A stretch of DNA of 64,000 nt, from positions 21,895,501-21,959,500 of the forward strand of contig NC_088310.1 in the NCBI RefSeq assembly GCF_910592395.1, in the 5' to 3' direction. Numbering within the stretch: position 1 is the stretch's first letter; each line of letters opens with the position of its first letter. Below are positions 1 to 13,064 of the stretch, piece by piece. The notes beneath the pieces were generated by a model. The model was given only the letters and a program-made list of their open reading frames with translations. It ran no database searches and was not told where the DNA came from. The position numbers and the translations under genes were made by a program. This DNA comes from Lineus longissimus. Its lineage: Eukaryota; Nemertea; Pilidiophora; Heteronemertea; Lineidae.

Positions 1-689
1 GGGGCCCAGGGCACCAACCAAAAAGGCGACACCCCAGACGCATCTCATTTCGATTCCTGAACAGAAAACGGGTTGTGACAATTTAATTCCTTTTCAACGA
101 TCAACGATTATTGGGCTCGGAGACGTCATCACAATGCGATGGCCACGTTTTTGGCGGTTCTCTATCATCTTTAGATAGCAAGAGAGACCATGACCTTTCA
201 GTAGTACACTGAGAGAAATGTGCCAATGTGATGACAGAAAATTCTCCAAAACGTCACATCACACCAGGGTCCTATACTAGTATTGAGTGGGCTGGACAAA
301 TGAGGTATACTCGATCGTACTGCCATCAAGGAACTCTGAGGCAAGCTAGTATAGGTTTGTAGTGTGATCAGCAGCCGATTGAATGGATAATTTATCTGAA
401 CGAACGTCCATATCAAGTTTTAAGACGGCGACGATCGTAACGGCAACGGCTAGTCCTCCTGGAGACATAGACGGCGAGGCTGCCAATGGCGAGGTACCTA
501 CCAGCAGAGACGAAGCCAACGCACACAATCAGCGAATTCATTGTGTGAATCAGCAATCCGAAAACCAGTGATCCAACTTATCGAAGCACGCCGAGTACGA
601 TTAGGACGATGCCAGGACGTCGGCATTTCCTGACATGGTCGCTAAAAAGAGAATATAATTCAAAATTCAAATATATGCCAGAAATTCTG
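1..689. other. no supported gene
   Basis: Two short antiparallel frames (about 60-70 codons) overlap around 198-571. Both are of chance length, and neither has splice or promoter context. I see nothing else here. Confidence 0.6.
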
Positions 690-914
690 CCTATCTACTA
701 AAACTGTCCATGGCTATTGAAACTGAGCGTAGTTATTCGGCAGTTAGTCGTATTTAGTGGCCCCGCAATTAAACTGGTATTTACATACCAACTAAAATAT
801 GGCGTCTTTACTGGCCCATTTAAAACTGGCCACATTTACTTGTCCACATGACCATATTTGACGTAATACAATGGCCGAATTGACTAGCCCACTTAAACTG
901 GACGTATTCACTGG
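690..914. repeat. degenerate tandem repeat, unit about 28 bp
   Basis: Adjacent units at 787-814, 815-842 and 888-914 share an ACTTAAACTGG-like half and a TATTTACTGG-like half. A related unit lies at 760-786, and weaker ones can be traced back to about 690. The units differ by several substitutions each, so this is an old minisatellite or a diverged satellite fragment. No frame is maintained across it. Confidence 0.6.
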
Positions 915-1654
915 TTTTTACCTACGTACTCTTCATCACTACTCTAATTAGCGTCTCCAGCTAGATTTGGGTTGGAGTCACTGCAGAAAATAGAAGCGTG
1001 TGACCTCAGCACAAGCTGGCACAGCGTGAACCTGGTGGTCATATGATGACCATGAACCGACCTAAGCTAATTTCTTACAATCAAAGCGGTGTTTCCACTC
1101 CTTAAGGTATTATATAATGGGATGAAAAAGTGATGTAAAAGGAAACCAAAGCAACGACCCTGAGTGAAAACCTAGTTCGCCGTTCGGGAGGGGGGTGTTA
1201 TATGACAGATCTCGCCAGCCTAATCCTCAGAAATACTACATTACTACATTGCTTCAATATGTACATGTAGCCGGTAGTCCCAAAGGTATACCACCCATTT
1301 CAGCAACCATTCATTCGGGTCCACTGTCGTTCTAATGACAAAGAAAGAAACTTACCCTAACTAAAACTTAAATACATGTATACGAGGAAAAATATCAGGC
1401 AACATCGACGTCTTAATCAAGATTGCATATACCTGTACAGAAATATTCAGATCGGGACGCAAGAGTAGCACAGCCAAAGTAAACCACTCAAACCATCCAA
1501 GTCTTCAAGTGAAATCAAATCAGTAAAAGCGCTGAAAGAAGTTTTCTTGATGAAAATGACACGCATATCATATTGATGAAGCTCTACATGTATAGAAAAG
1601 ATAATGTATGCATAGTAGGTCTTTTCTAATAAATCACCTCAACTTTCATCTTGA

Positions 1655-1701
1655 CGCCAGGGCCCAAAGCGCCGCGTAGCGGCAAAAAGGCGAAGCTGGC
1701 G
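1655..1701. repeat. GC-rich nested stem-loop
   Basis: CGCCAG at 1655-1660 is the reverse complement of CTGGCG at 1696-1701. Inside it, GCCGC (1671-1675) and GCGGC (1679-1683) form a hairpin with a GTA loop. The block is strongly GC-rich within AT-rich flanks. A short GC hairpin followed closely by CTGG recalls the 3' end of Helitron transposons (hairpin then CTRR). The required following T is absent and no 5' TC end was located, so that identity is only a suggestion. Confidence 0.45.
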
Positions 1702-2345
1702 AAACATTCATAACGGGTCACCGTCACTTATTATTGGACTTATATGGCATTTACGGGGTTGCAACTATTTTGCTTTATAGTGTCACCAGGAAAGAAAAGC
1801 ATGCGACCTAACGCCGATCTATTTGTATAAAGTGATAATTGGAAGGTATATCAATAAAATAATCATTCCATGTCGTCTTTTGAGGGCATTTTTGATTGTA
1901 AAAAATATATGTGTACGGCACCGGAGTCTCTGCAATGATAATTTTATCACAGCAGTCTCGCGCAAGTAGAAGTTCTTTACCTATTAGTTCTTCACTTATT
2001 AGTTTCAATGTCTGGCGCAAAGCCAGACGTTTTCCATTGCGATTTCACTACGATGTTTGACAAGAAGGAGCAGTGCGCGAGATATGCTAATGAGCAGACT
2101 TGCCTCGCTTGAGTTTCGGAAGAATGTTCCATATCGCGCTAAGCCGACCAATGCTGACCATGACAGGCGTGCATTGGACTGGTACAGGTTGGAACTGAAC
2201 ATTGAATATGCTGGTGGTGACGCTTTCTGATGAGAAGTTGGTCGTGACTGATGCAGTATCCTTGGACTTGTTCCACAGCATCGTTCAATCATTGCTCTCT
2301 GAGCTGCCTTGATTCTGTACTTACTCAAATACTGAGACCAAATGC

Positions 2346-2409
2346 CTGTTGACTGTGCTTTAAGAGAGACTGGCGCCATGCCTAGTCTCTCTTAAAGCAC
2401 AGTCAACAG
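2346..2409. repeat. perfect 26-bp inverted repeat with 12-nt loop
   Basis: The arm at 2346-2371 is the exact reverse complement of 2384-2409. The loop at 2372-2383 begins GGCGCC. Pairing stops abruptly at the outer end (C at 2345 faces A at 2410). A perfect 26-bp stem cannot be a chance event in 64 kb. It could be a hairpin-RNA precursor, a recent fold-back insertion, or an assembly or replication fold-back artefact. The flanks show no obvious target-site duplication. Confidence 0.9.
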
Positions 2410-2756
2410 ACACCAACCCCCTCAGACTCAGAAACCACAAACGCCCAACCCCTCCTGCTACCTTAATACTTCTGGATGGTGATAACGTGATGTAATGTCA
2501 ATTCAGTTCCTCGCCGCTGAAGTAATATTTAATATAGAGGATTGAGAATAACTTGGTTTCAGCAGCAGTGTCATTCACTGCTGGTTTCGGTGATTGACTT
2601 TGGGAAATCGCCAGTTTTACATCGGCTATAGAAATAGTGTAGATATGCCAGCTCAACGGTGGTTCCGCATACCGCGTGAACACCTTCATTGTTATACTTA
2701 TTACTTATATTATTCAATGTTTTATGTTAGACCAATAAAGGTTGGCAATTGCGAGA

Positions 2757-2806
2757 GCAATTGGCTGCCAGAGGAAAGAGAGCTATTGGCTACCAGAGGA
2801 AAAGAG
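2757..2806. repeat. 25-bp tandem duplication
   Basis: Two adjacent copies (2757-2781 and 2782-2806) share the core ATTGGCTRCCAGAGGAAA and differ at only a few positions. No function is apparent. Confidence 0.75.
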
Positions 2807-3332
2807 TTGTTCTATAGCCCACACTAGGCGATGACGTAACGTAATGCATTGTATTCAATGTCAGTTCCTGTCGAGAGGGCAAGGCGAACACCTGTTTGTG
2901 TGGTCGCTCCTGTGTATTAAGGTAGTATGCTTGCAGTTTACAGGTATGCATGCATATACATGAGGTTCCGAATTTGATATTTTGGTGATATTTTGGTCAG
3001 AACTTCTTGTGCATATATGGTGTTGAATCGTCCTTGTAATTCTTAGTGATATATTGAACATGTGAAATGATTCTGGAGTAGATAGTGACATGTGAGATTG
3101 TATAGTAAACACCATGTGTGACAGTGCTCTTAGATCGATATTCAGGATTGACGCTTATTCAAGTTCAGTTATAGACGTGAAACTTAATGAAGTAGCCCAC
3201 TGCGTGCCAACAGATTTCCACTTTTTATCTTTTTTACATTTCGTTTAGGGAAATACTATTTTTACGGACAATATCAATGCATAATTCTGTAAGTGCCTTA
3301 CATTTAAGGAGTAAATTATTATCAGTTGTGGA

Positions 3333-3348
3333 GGGGGGGGGGGGGGGG
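3333..3348 (+). repeat. poly-G tract (16 G)
   Basis: An uninterrupted run of 16 G follows GTGGA. Such tracts are length-variable and error-prone in sequencing. It lies at the start of a chance-length plus-strand open frame and at the end of a minus-strand one, giving artificial GGG and PPP runs. Confidence 0.95.
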
Positions 3349-6300
3349 CACGGTTGCTGGATTCCAGGATACACACAGACCTTCATTGCTTCGAGACTTA
3401 TTGTTACTTAGCGTTAGTGCAGATGCCGCCACCAGTAGGCAACCAGGGTTGTTTATCATCATCATCAATTTAAAATTGGTAAGGATAGATGGCGTGGTTG
3501 ATTTTGATAATTCGCCATTAAAGCGGTTTCGATCGACAACAATGTCGCACCCTACTGTATCACATTGTCGTAGTAGCCTGTTTATCATTTGTGCCAGTAT
3601 TAGAAAAAAGGGTATCGAAATGGTAAATGCTCCTTCATGGGCTGCGACATTTAGGATGAGCATGAGGATGATGATGAAACTGCAACGTTTTAAGACAAAT
3701 TACATCTTCGCACTTTAAACCTCAACAAATTGCAGATTCAAGATTGTCAGAAAATGAACTTTGAAACTGTAGAACATTTTAGCAGGCGTTCAACTCTTTC
3801 TATCATCAACTTTGATAATCACAAACAACAACACTTTCGCCAAAAGCAACTTGCAGTATACCTACAGGAACCGAATTGAAATTGGCTACTTATATGTATT
3901 TTCTATCTTCGTATTCCCGAATTCGCCTACTTCTGACGCTCAATTACTTATTACCCTTGGGACGGCTGTGGCAGGGGTATCCTCGCTCGGCATTCCTATC
4001 AATCACTGACTTGGCCCTTGCATTAACAATCAGAAGTAGGCAAATAATTCAACTTTCGGGAATACGGAGCCAACTGCAGGGTGGGAGTAAAACATAGGCC
4101 TACATAAAATATCTTCGAACTGAACGTGTCTTTATTCTCGAAACCGAATGTCTTCATCGAAACCGCTTAGTCGTCATCTTTAGGCCTATTTGGGGTGAAA
4201 TGAAAATATTCCAAGTGAAAATTCCATGTGCCATGTAGCTGCTGCCCCCTATTTGATTGTTAACTAAGAAACGGAGTTCCGTAATACCAGCATCGTAGGG
4301 CCCCACGATGTCAGTAACTAGGTCTTGCATAAGCTATCAATGTATAAAAAACTTCTAGAACAAGATGTTATCCCAGCAGCCCTTCTCTTTCCCTGTTATG
4401 ATTTTCTCTCTTCCACGATGGTCACCCTATTTAAAGTAACAAGAAGACCCACGTATCTTCATTTAAACTGACCATTATACATTATGGATTCAACCTTTTG
4501 ATATAGGTGATAATTTTTCAATAATATGATATATGCAGTTAATCAGTGTGTTTGAAACAAACTCCAGTAATGTTTGAAATTACATTTAGGTTTATCGATC
4601 TATGCGGCACGCATGTCTCGACTCTCAGCTGATGGGTCTCACAGGGTGACCTCGCCAGCATGCGAACGACATACTTTCCATGCCTGAGTGACCAATATTA
4701 AATATTTTGGATGAACTTATTTTCCATTTTTTAGATGCGACATTCATGTATATCATATCCAAACGCCACAAGCGAGGTCCTTCATGCTTTGTCATGTCTG
4801 TAGTGATCAAGAGTCCGTACTCAATTATACGGTTATATCAGCTACAATTGCATCTTAGGCAGAGAGGCGGAAGGCATCCAGTGGTCACCTCTAGTAGCTC
4901 TTTCAAAAGGGCTGCGCCCAGGCCAGCTGTACCAACGAAGGGTAACCTAGGGGAAATGGTCGGTTGTCCTTGGCCCAAATCACCGCAACCGGTTTTTTTA
5001 ACACGAATGAACGTTATCCATGCTTCTTCATAGTACCAAAAAGGGAAAAGCCGGAAAAAAAAGTACGGGGAATTTAGTTTGCGCTTTTAATCTCTTGTCA
5101 TGGCCTCTCTAAAACTACATTTTATGTACCTAAATCCGTCAGAATACAGTAGCGATGGGCACTTTTCCCTTTTTTTACTTCTAGACCGGTTCTCTCTCTT
5201 ATAAACTTAAAATGGAGTATAGTAATGTATTCGAAAGTGTTGTGCCTCCAAACATGTATCGTTCCCAATACAACGCCACGGTACCTTTGTATTATTACAT
5301 GTGTTTTCTATGTGAAAAGTAAACCTCAACAACTTAGCTATGAAAGAAATATTTGGAACTTTCAAGTTTTGTTATTGAGCTACAGCATGTGTTATGATTG
5401 GAAATATCTATTTTGTTCCCAATTGACGAAATGAAGAAGAAAAAAAGTGTGACAGCAATTTTCACGTCTTCATATACGACTTTAACTTCCCAACATAATC
5501 CAAACCGTCCCCGTTTCTCTACCAATGTCCTCCTCCTCTTTTTGATCACCTTATCCTCTCACCACACAAACTAGTCACCCATGAGAACCGCCGTTTGGAA
5601 AAGCGTTTGACACGAATCCTCAATGGTTCATGCGTCAAGTATAATACCTCCCAGGATCCTGTTCAATTATCCCCTCCACGCCGAGAAATAATACCCCTCG
5701 GGATACCGGGCTTACCAAATGCTAATATCAAGGAGTTGAAAATACTATCTCTCTATGCCTTTGATAGGGAGGTAATGATTAAATCTTTACCGGACATAAG
5801 AGGCGCATCATGATTATCTTTTATTACTTTTTCTTTCGCGACATTCTGGAGTTATGAGGTGATGAGGGCTTATTGCTCCTTCTTGACCTTTTGTCTTCCA
5901 ATGTTGTTACGGTCACTCTTGATTAGGTGGGCCTTTCTTCCTTTGAGGGATCATGCTCATCAGTGTGGGCTAAGGTCGCGCTGAAAGAAGCGGATATACC
6001 TGGTCGTATTAAAGCAGGATCAGGTCGCTTTGATGACGACTGAGCTGCCTGCCTCCGATGACAAGCTATATTCACAATCACTGATTGGTTTTTCAATCCG
6101 ACGCCATAGATGCTTAGATAAATCACATGAATGTACCATTGAAGACTTGGAAGTCTTAACAGGTCGAAATATTTTAGTTTTGTGTAACGAACCTCGATAA
6201 CATAATATGTAACCAGTCTGCTAGAAAAAAAGATTAGTTATGTTTTTTAAGGTACTGGTGAAGAAATTATTAATAAACACAAGGATTGCGTAATTTTTCC

Positions 6301-9300
6301 GTTACTTCGATGACTGGTTGGTTTTAGTTCCTGGAGAAGCATCAATGAACTTTTGAATATGCACTTATTATGGAGAGATTCTTTGCAAAAAGTGAAATAA
6401 TCATTTAAAAAATCATGATACTTAGCCCCTGGAAAGGATTAGGCGCTATTTGTAGTGCTGAGACAAGATCAGCAGGCCGAAAAGAAATGAAAATGTTTTT
6501 TGTTGTCGTACATTTTTAAAACTAGCCGTAGACAGGTTTTCTGATGGGAAACATCTATTGATTATTATTAAGAAACTTACAAAAAGCATACACTGTCTCA
6601 TTCATACTTGCTCATTGGTGACACAAGAATATTTAGCGGTATTCATTAATAGACGCAAGTAAATAGGTTTGAAATACTGTAAAAAAGGGAAGCATCCGTT
6701 TTTTTGCAGCAGTACAGGGAATATAGTGTTACACTGAGCAATCATTTATTCACCAGTGACGGAGTTATGTTCTTTCAACAGAATCCAAGTGATGCTGGAC
6801 GCTCTTTTAACATATTCTTAAATAGAACTTGATATCTTTCATAACAATATTATCAAATGGTTCAAGTTGCCATAGTTTTGAAAGAGACAGACTGATCCGA
6901 TTTAAAGGTGGGAAAATAAAGTTTGTGTCAATAAATAGCATGGTTCCTTATTTACTGTTATATTCCCCACCATGAGCTTTTGTCTCCTCGCTGAAATGGC
7001 TTGGCAGCAACTGAGAGGATGGCATTGTCAAGCGTCTAGGCAAATGCAGGTTCACTATCGTAAGAGAAAATAAAACGAACTGTAGGTCTTAAATTTCTTC
7101 AAAATTACGGTAATATTACCTGTGTCCAAGCAACCATTTTGACAGGTACAGAAACTGTTTTATACTGATTATTGTTATCTTTCGTCTACCACTACGTTGT
7201 GGTTATTCTACGAGAGAAATAAAATTTGTTTTCCTTTTCCGTGTATTGAATCGCTTATAAGATCGATGACTGGTTAATTGTGTTTGAATCGACAACTTTG
7301 CTCAATTTCCCTGTTTCTCGTTACACTATTCGAGCATCATATCTTCTTTGACACCTAGACAATGGCTTGTGAAACACACTCATCCAGTAGCTGTCCATCA
7401 GCGGTAATAACTGACTGGATATGGTTGATTGCAAAAGGATGTCGTGTGGGGACATCGGGTAAAGATGAAATTGATGTTGTTTGTGACGACACCTTCAGGA
7501 CACTACCTCTTGAAAAAGAGATAATCTGAGTCTGGCAATAACACTATTATGTAGTATAATACTGCGTAATACTTTTTAGATATAACTAATACTCATGTCT
7601 CTCACATCTGGTCGGATTGCTGCTGCTGTTTTTGTTGGTGGTCTGATATTCATGTTGTTGCTGCTGCGGTTAATGGTGGTGTTACCTTTTAGGTTGACGA
7701 TCACGAATTTGTTGTTATTGGCGGTTATCATGACAGTGCCGTTGGCGTTCTTATTGGTCCGTAAAACACGATGAATTTTATTCGGAACTATGCCAAAAAA
7801 ACTCTAGGTCAATGCACAATGAACATCTTCTTGTCATCGGTGTCAGCCAACACCATTCTCGTTCCAAGGAAAAAAATGTTCCTTGCAGCAGGGTAACTAC
7901 AAATCCTAAAAGTGTGATCTCCACATTTGGATTGGCGTTCTTGTTTCTATCTTGTAGAAATCGATGCTTGGGACGAAAAACATGTTAAAGAGCATTTGTA
8001 AAACGTTACAAAAATCAGCATGATGATTTTTCGTTTAATTCGTTTCTATAACTTCTAAGTCAGCTGAAATACAATGCAACACAGTGTTTGTTATGCATGT
8101 CATTCAAAAGTGAATTTAGATGCTGTTTTGACAGTAAATAATCCATATTGGTAGCAAACTCCAGGAGCTACCCTACAAGGAAAATGCCCTCCCTGCGGGC
8201 ACTGACATCAAAACAATACAATATCTATACGCACATATTCAGTTGGTTTTAGCTTTGCCAGTCCGTTGTGTATCCAAACATACAAAAATTGATACCTTTA
8301 TCAAATTATACTTCGAAAATGTCAAACAGTGGTAGGAGGTGGTAGGAAATGTGTACATTTCTGTGAAATCTAATCGGTATACCTATTATCTTAGTTATGG
8401 AATGGGTCGTTTCGCCCATATCCCGAGCCTGGCATCGTAGGAGGTGCATTGCGGTGGTTAAATGAATCGTGGGTCCCCACCACGCGGCTTGCTATGATAA
8501 TGCCAATTTCATTACTTGTGCATAAAGCCCCACATGAGTTCATTTTGATATTCTTTTGAGACTGTATCAAGTGTTCGTGAAAAACATTCCGAGTTGTCAA
8601 AATTAACGTGAACTGCATTCTTCCCTCCTGAAAGGCCATTGATAGGAAAGATAACATCTAGATGTGTTTTGACGTTGGAAATGGAATGTGTCTAAATGAA
8701 AATAACCATTGGTGTTTGGTTGCCTCAGTTTGATACAGTACGATGTATTCCAGAGGTGAGTGTCTGTTTCGGTATCCAAGGAAAGCTCAAACATATCATT
8801 CGACTGATAGTAGATGTGGCTCTTTATGTTTTAAATCCCTATGCAATTCTGCTCAATGGTTCTTTGACTCTGTGGAACATGGAAGTTATGGGCGACCACT
8901 TACAATTAAAACATGTTCAATGCAATCAGGCACTAGAAATACAACCTTCACTCGTCGGAGCAGCGCAATAACCTTGGTGGTGGCTCATACGCACAAAGCT
9001 GTTGCACAAACATAAAGAACGAGCTAGTAATTAAACTTGTCACTATTCTCCTTATTCCTTACTTGTCGTATAACCCTAACTGAGAACACAATTTTGGTGC
9101 AATGAAATACAATTCGTTGATATATGACAGACAGACATTACAAATGGTATGTGAAGTAATTTTTGCAGAGCCTAGCAATGATACATCCGCACGATACAAC
9201 CGCTGCCGCTCGCGATATAGTTTGGTACTGATGAAATTGGTGTTGCGATCTTCTATTATCAGTAGTTTGTACTCATTTACCTTCAGATAAACGGTTGCAA

Positions 9301-12300
9301 TATTTGTATTTCCAAAGAATGTATGAGATCCGACTTCATCTAATCACGGACAAATGTGCCAGTGAGACAAAGCTAACTTGAATGCTGTGATAAAGTAAAA
9401 CATTTGGTACGCTTGGTATTTCGCATAACAGTATCATACATATACCAGATACGGCTTGTAGATGATAAGTAACTGAGAATGTTGATGGCAGATATTTTAC
9501 TTGGATATTAAAAATTGTGCATTGTATGTATCATTAAGAATGTAACATGGAGGCCTCGTATCGGTCCTAGAATGAAAGAGGCTGCCTAAGCCAATGATGT
9601 ATCTCCAATATGACCCGCGCATTCGCCGAATCAGATATGATTGTTTTAGTGGGACGTCAGATCATTTCGAATTAACCTGGTCTGAATTCGTGATATGTAT
9701 TCCTGAGACAGATATTATTGTACCTTACCATAGACACCGGTTCGTTTAGTGTTTCATATGTCATGCTTAGGAATGTTGGTGAAAAACGATTGCTAGATGA
9801 TAAAAAACACGATGAGGGATTACGAATGCAGTCAGATACAGCCTAACCAGATCTTATCACGACATTGTTCAGTGGTATTGTTCTAGTACATCGTTGTCAT
9901 TCATAGCTTATCATAACCATCCAGGTCTAGAAGTATACTACAGGAATTGCATATCATTGTTCCTATTTATGTTCGTTTTGATGAGTTTAGTATAATGTTA
10001 TGACTGATATTTTGCCGATAACTGGAATGAAACTGAGCAATCTATCTCATATTACCGGACGATATCGAATTCTTCTGTAATATCAGAACATCAAACCAGT
10101 GCAGCTGGTCCATTTCCAATCACAGTGTGGCCAACTTTAAGTGGTTTGCGGGAAGGTTTGGAGTAGGTACTTGGTCAGGCTAGAATGCATGACAAAAGCG
10201 GGCCGGCGAATTCTAACTTTGTGGTGCTCACCTAACGGGTATAGGCCCAAAGAATCAACAGGCCACCTGCACAAATTTTACCTAATCCTGCATTAAAAGT
10301 GGGAGCATCGCCTTCCTATCCTATTCAGAAGACACTATGGACGGCATGTTGAAAATGAATGGAGCTGTCATGGATTTGAAAACGTGATCCGGGGGAATCG
10401 GGACCACAATAATGGAAGAGGTCTGAGATAAATAAATATCTTCTTCAAGACGACACATAATCCTATGGAAGACGCTGAGGACATTATCTCAAAAGCCTGG
10501 CCATTTATTGACCCATAGAATGTTCAATAATCCCTTATGGGCTTGTTGAAAGTTCAAGCGCTTCTTCAACAAGGTAGTGTGTAAATAACCACCCTTTACA
10601 CGGCACTTTCTAAACACTCTAAACATATTCTTCCCTCGCCTGTTATCCTTGGCCACCGGAATGCCATTAATACTGTCTTAATATACAATAAAACTCCCCC
10701 GATGGCGTAGAGAGGAGGTTTATTTGAAGATTCCGGGGGCATTATTGCAATTCTGAGACGCATTTCGAGAGGTAACTGTACACTGAACGCCGTGAAGTGG
10801 AGGATACCAAAGTGTGGCGTTATTGTGTGCCTGGTTTTGTGTGTTTGGCGGATAAAGCCTTGCCATTCAAACTATAGCCGTGATAAATTAATCGAATCTA
10901 CTTCAGTTTTAGGTGTTTTGTCACTTTTTGCCAACAATCGCCAACTCCATTATCTCTATCGTGCGAAAATGGTTGGTTGTCCTTAATTAGGTCACTGTAT
11001 TTGCGAAGGATTATCTTCGATGACATCTACTGAAGATTTTGGAAACTCTTAGGTCCTAGAGAATCTTTTAATTTGAAGACCTAGACCGGCCACTTGAGCT
11101 CTGAGCAAAGATGGCCATCTGTGATAGGCCATTGTGGGTGCCAAATGTCTCTTTGGAGTCGTTGAGTGGCTAACCTCTGTTTAAAAAGTGCATCCCACTA
11201 CTCAAAACTATTTCATACTGAGGCAGCTTCCAATTCTGTTGCACAAAGGATATGTCATTATTGCAAAATGGTTGGATTGGCCGTTATCAAAAAGTTGCAA
11301 ATCGGTGTCTATTTCTTTCGTGCCATCCAAACACCTCTTCCGCGCTTTTTGGAGTTGCGTTCACAGTGGTCTTGCGAAGGTTTATGCCTGTATCCTACAT
11401 TACAATTTAGGACGCCAGATAACTTTTTGATTGATTCGAGTACATGTAATGAGCTTTGCCATTGCGTTGTTCTGCAATGACCGACTCCGCAAAAAGGTAA
11501 TTCTTCTCCGTAGTCCGACGGTTTCAATGTATAGTTCGTTCTGTATCTTGTATGAAATAAATGACTAAACTATGGGAGCCATTGAGTAAAAACTGCAAAA
11601 GTCGACCTCGCACTAAAAAAACTTTCAAAATGCGAGCCAATGTGCACAAGCCGTGCTATGTACATTTGGGATAAGATAGCAGTGTCGAAGCAGAAATAAC
11701 CGGCGATAATTTTGATCATCGATCCAAAAGGGGTCCTTTCTTCAGGTGTTTAATTTCGATTTAATAGGTTTAACCTGTTGTTGTAAACTACAATCGTTGG
11801 CATATTATACCATCTCGATGTCATGAGAATGTTTCCCTTGGCGAAGCTCACCTTGTGTGGGAATCGAAGCCCCACAAGTGAAATGTTTGTTGAATAGAAG
11901 TCATTAAATCTCTAAGTGGGAAGTGAGGTGACCTTTCAATCACTGGACGAACATCGTAACAAAACATTACTCTGAAGTGAAAGCTTGTCAAGTATTGGTC
12001 TTCCGGGTTGTATTGACTAGTGTGGTATGACCATTGGTATGTTATGCCATCATAACAAGCTGCATCTCTTCTAATATATGTAATAGGCAACGTCACACCT
12101 CATGTACGTCGCTTTTGAAGCACGAAATCATGGATGCTGTTGGCGATATCAGAAGTTATTTCGTCTCCGTCGCGAATCCCGCACCTGATTGGACTAACAA
12201 CGTCATGAGATGGGTCCGAAAAATCTAATGTTGCCTGGTGACGTCACATCCGATGGGTCGCAAGGATGCAGTGAACTTTTGAAAATCATGAATATCTGCA

Positions 12301-13037
12301 GTAGCGGACAGTTGTGGTGGCCTTATCATGAAGACAAAATTACCCTCTTTCAAGTTTGCACATAGATAATCATTCGTTACATTGTACATGTATGTCCTGC
12401 GCTGTACCGAAAAATACAAGCAGTTTCATATCAAGTTACAAAAGCCTCTTTAATGAGTGCCTTCCGAGCTTGGAGTATCTTATAAGAAAGACAATAGATT
12501 AATGGGACGCTTGGCAGCTTCATGGTATTGCAACCTTGTATTAGCGACTTGGTATCGAATTCACTTAAGTTAGTAAGACTGAAAGAGTTGTGTACAAATT
12601 CACAAAAAATACCGCCAACTTTTATTTCCCTGCAATTTTATAGGTGATCCGAACATGGTTAATGAGGTAAGTCCTCAATCCTAAGTAGAAACACCTTTTA
12701 AAAACCACTAATTTTGCACCGCCAGACCCAATACTAAAACAAAACAGCCGTAGGCATCAACAACAACTTTCGATAAGTATTAAATACTCTAAGTCAATTT
12801 TGAAATCAAGCATGGTGTCTTACTTTGTCAATCCATTTTGATGTAGTGAAGTCGTGTTGGTTATTAGTCTTAAGGTAAGCAGTAAAACAACAAAGTCGAA
12901 AGAGCTTTCTCCAGATGTGCGTCTTTTACAGTTATTAGTTTTTGAAAAACACGCATATACCCGCACGGTCAACAGATTTGTAAGGTAGTCGGGTGCTGAC
13001 AGGTCATCCGAAAGTAACAAGTCAAAATTGTCTTTAG
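3349..13037. other. non-coding, no supported gene
   Basis: AT-rich DNA with only frames under about 130 codons, mostly overlapping on opposite strands (for example 3326-3718 against 3322-3663). About 6.1-8.4 kb has no frame longer than 60 codons. TACATGTA sites lie at 11441 and 12385. The only repeat I can support is the triplet-rich tract at 7618-7683. Confidence 0.5.
7618..7683 (+). repeat. imperfect TGC/TTG/GTG trinucleotide-rich tract
   Basis: Runs of CTG, TTG and GTG triplets recur through about 66 bp, broken by a short unique segment. The tract is a decayed microsatellite and no coding frame is associated with it. Confidence 0.6.
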
Positions 13038-13064
13038 CTTTATTTCGGGTGACCCGAAATAAAG
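13038..13064. repeat. 27-bp odd palindrome (13-bp arms, one central base)
   Basis: CTTTATTTCGGGT at 13038-13050 is the exact reverse complement of 13052-13064, with one central G at 13051. Near-perfect dyads with a single-base centre suit a dimeric protein-binding site or a cruciform-prone sequence. They make poor RNA hairpins because the loop is too tight. No gene lies next to it. Confidence 0.85.

Larger units (their letters stand above)
915..3332. other. non-coding apart from the repeats listed
   Basis: Minus frames at 2005-2379 and 2087-2281 overlap each other in different registers, so they cannot both be real. They end at the 26-bp inverted repeat. They could be decayed mobile-element sequence but show no transposase or reverse-transcriptase motif. 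TACATGTA sites lie at 1262, 1373 and 1585. Confidence 0.5.

Noticed and set aside
3322-3718. Overlapping 130-codon plus and 113-codon minus frames
   Set aside because: They are on opposite strands of the same DNA and both run into the poly-G tract. Length is within chance and no motif is seen.
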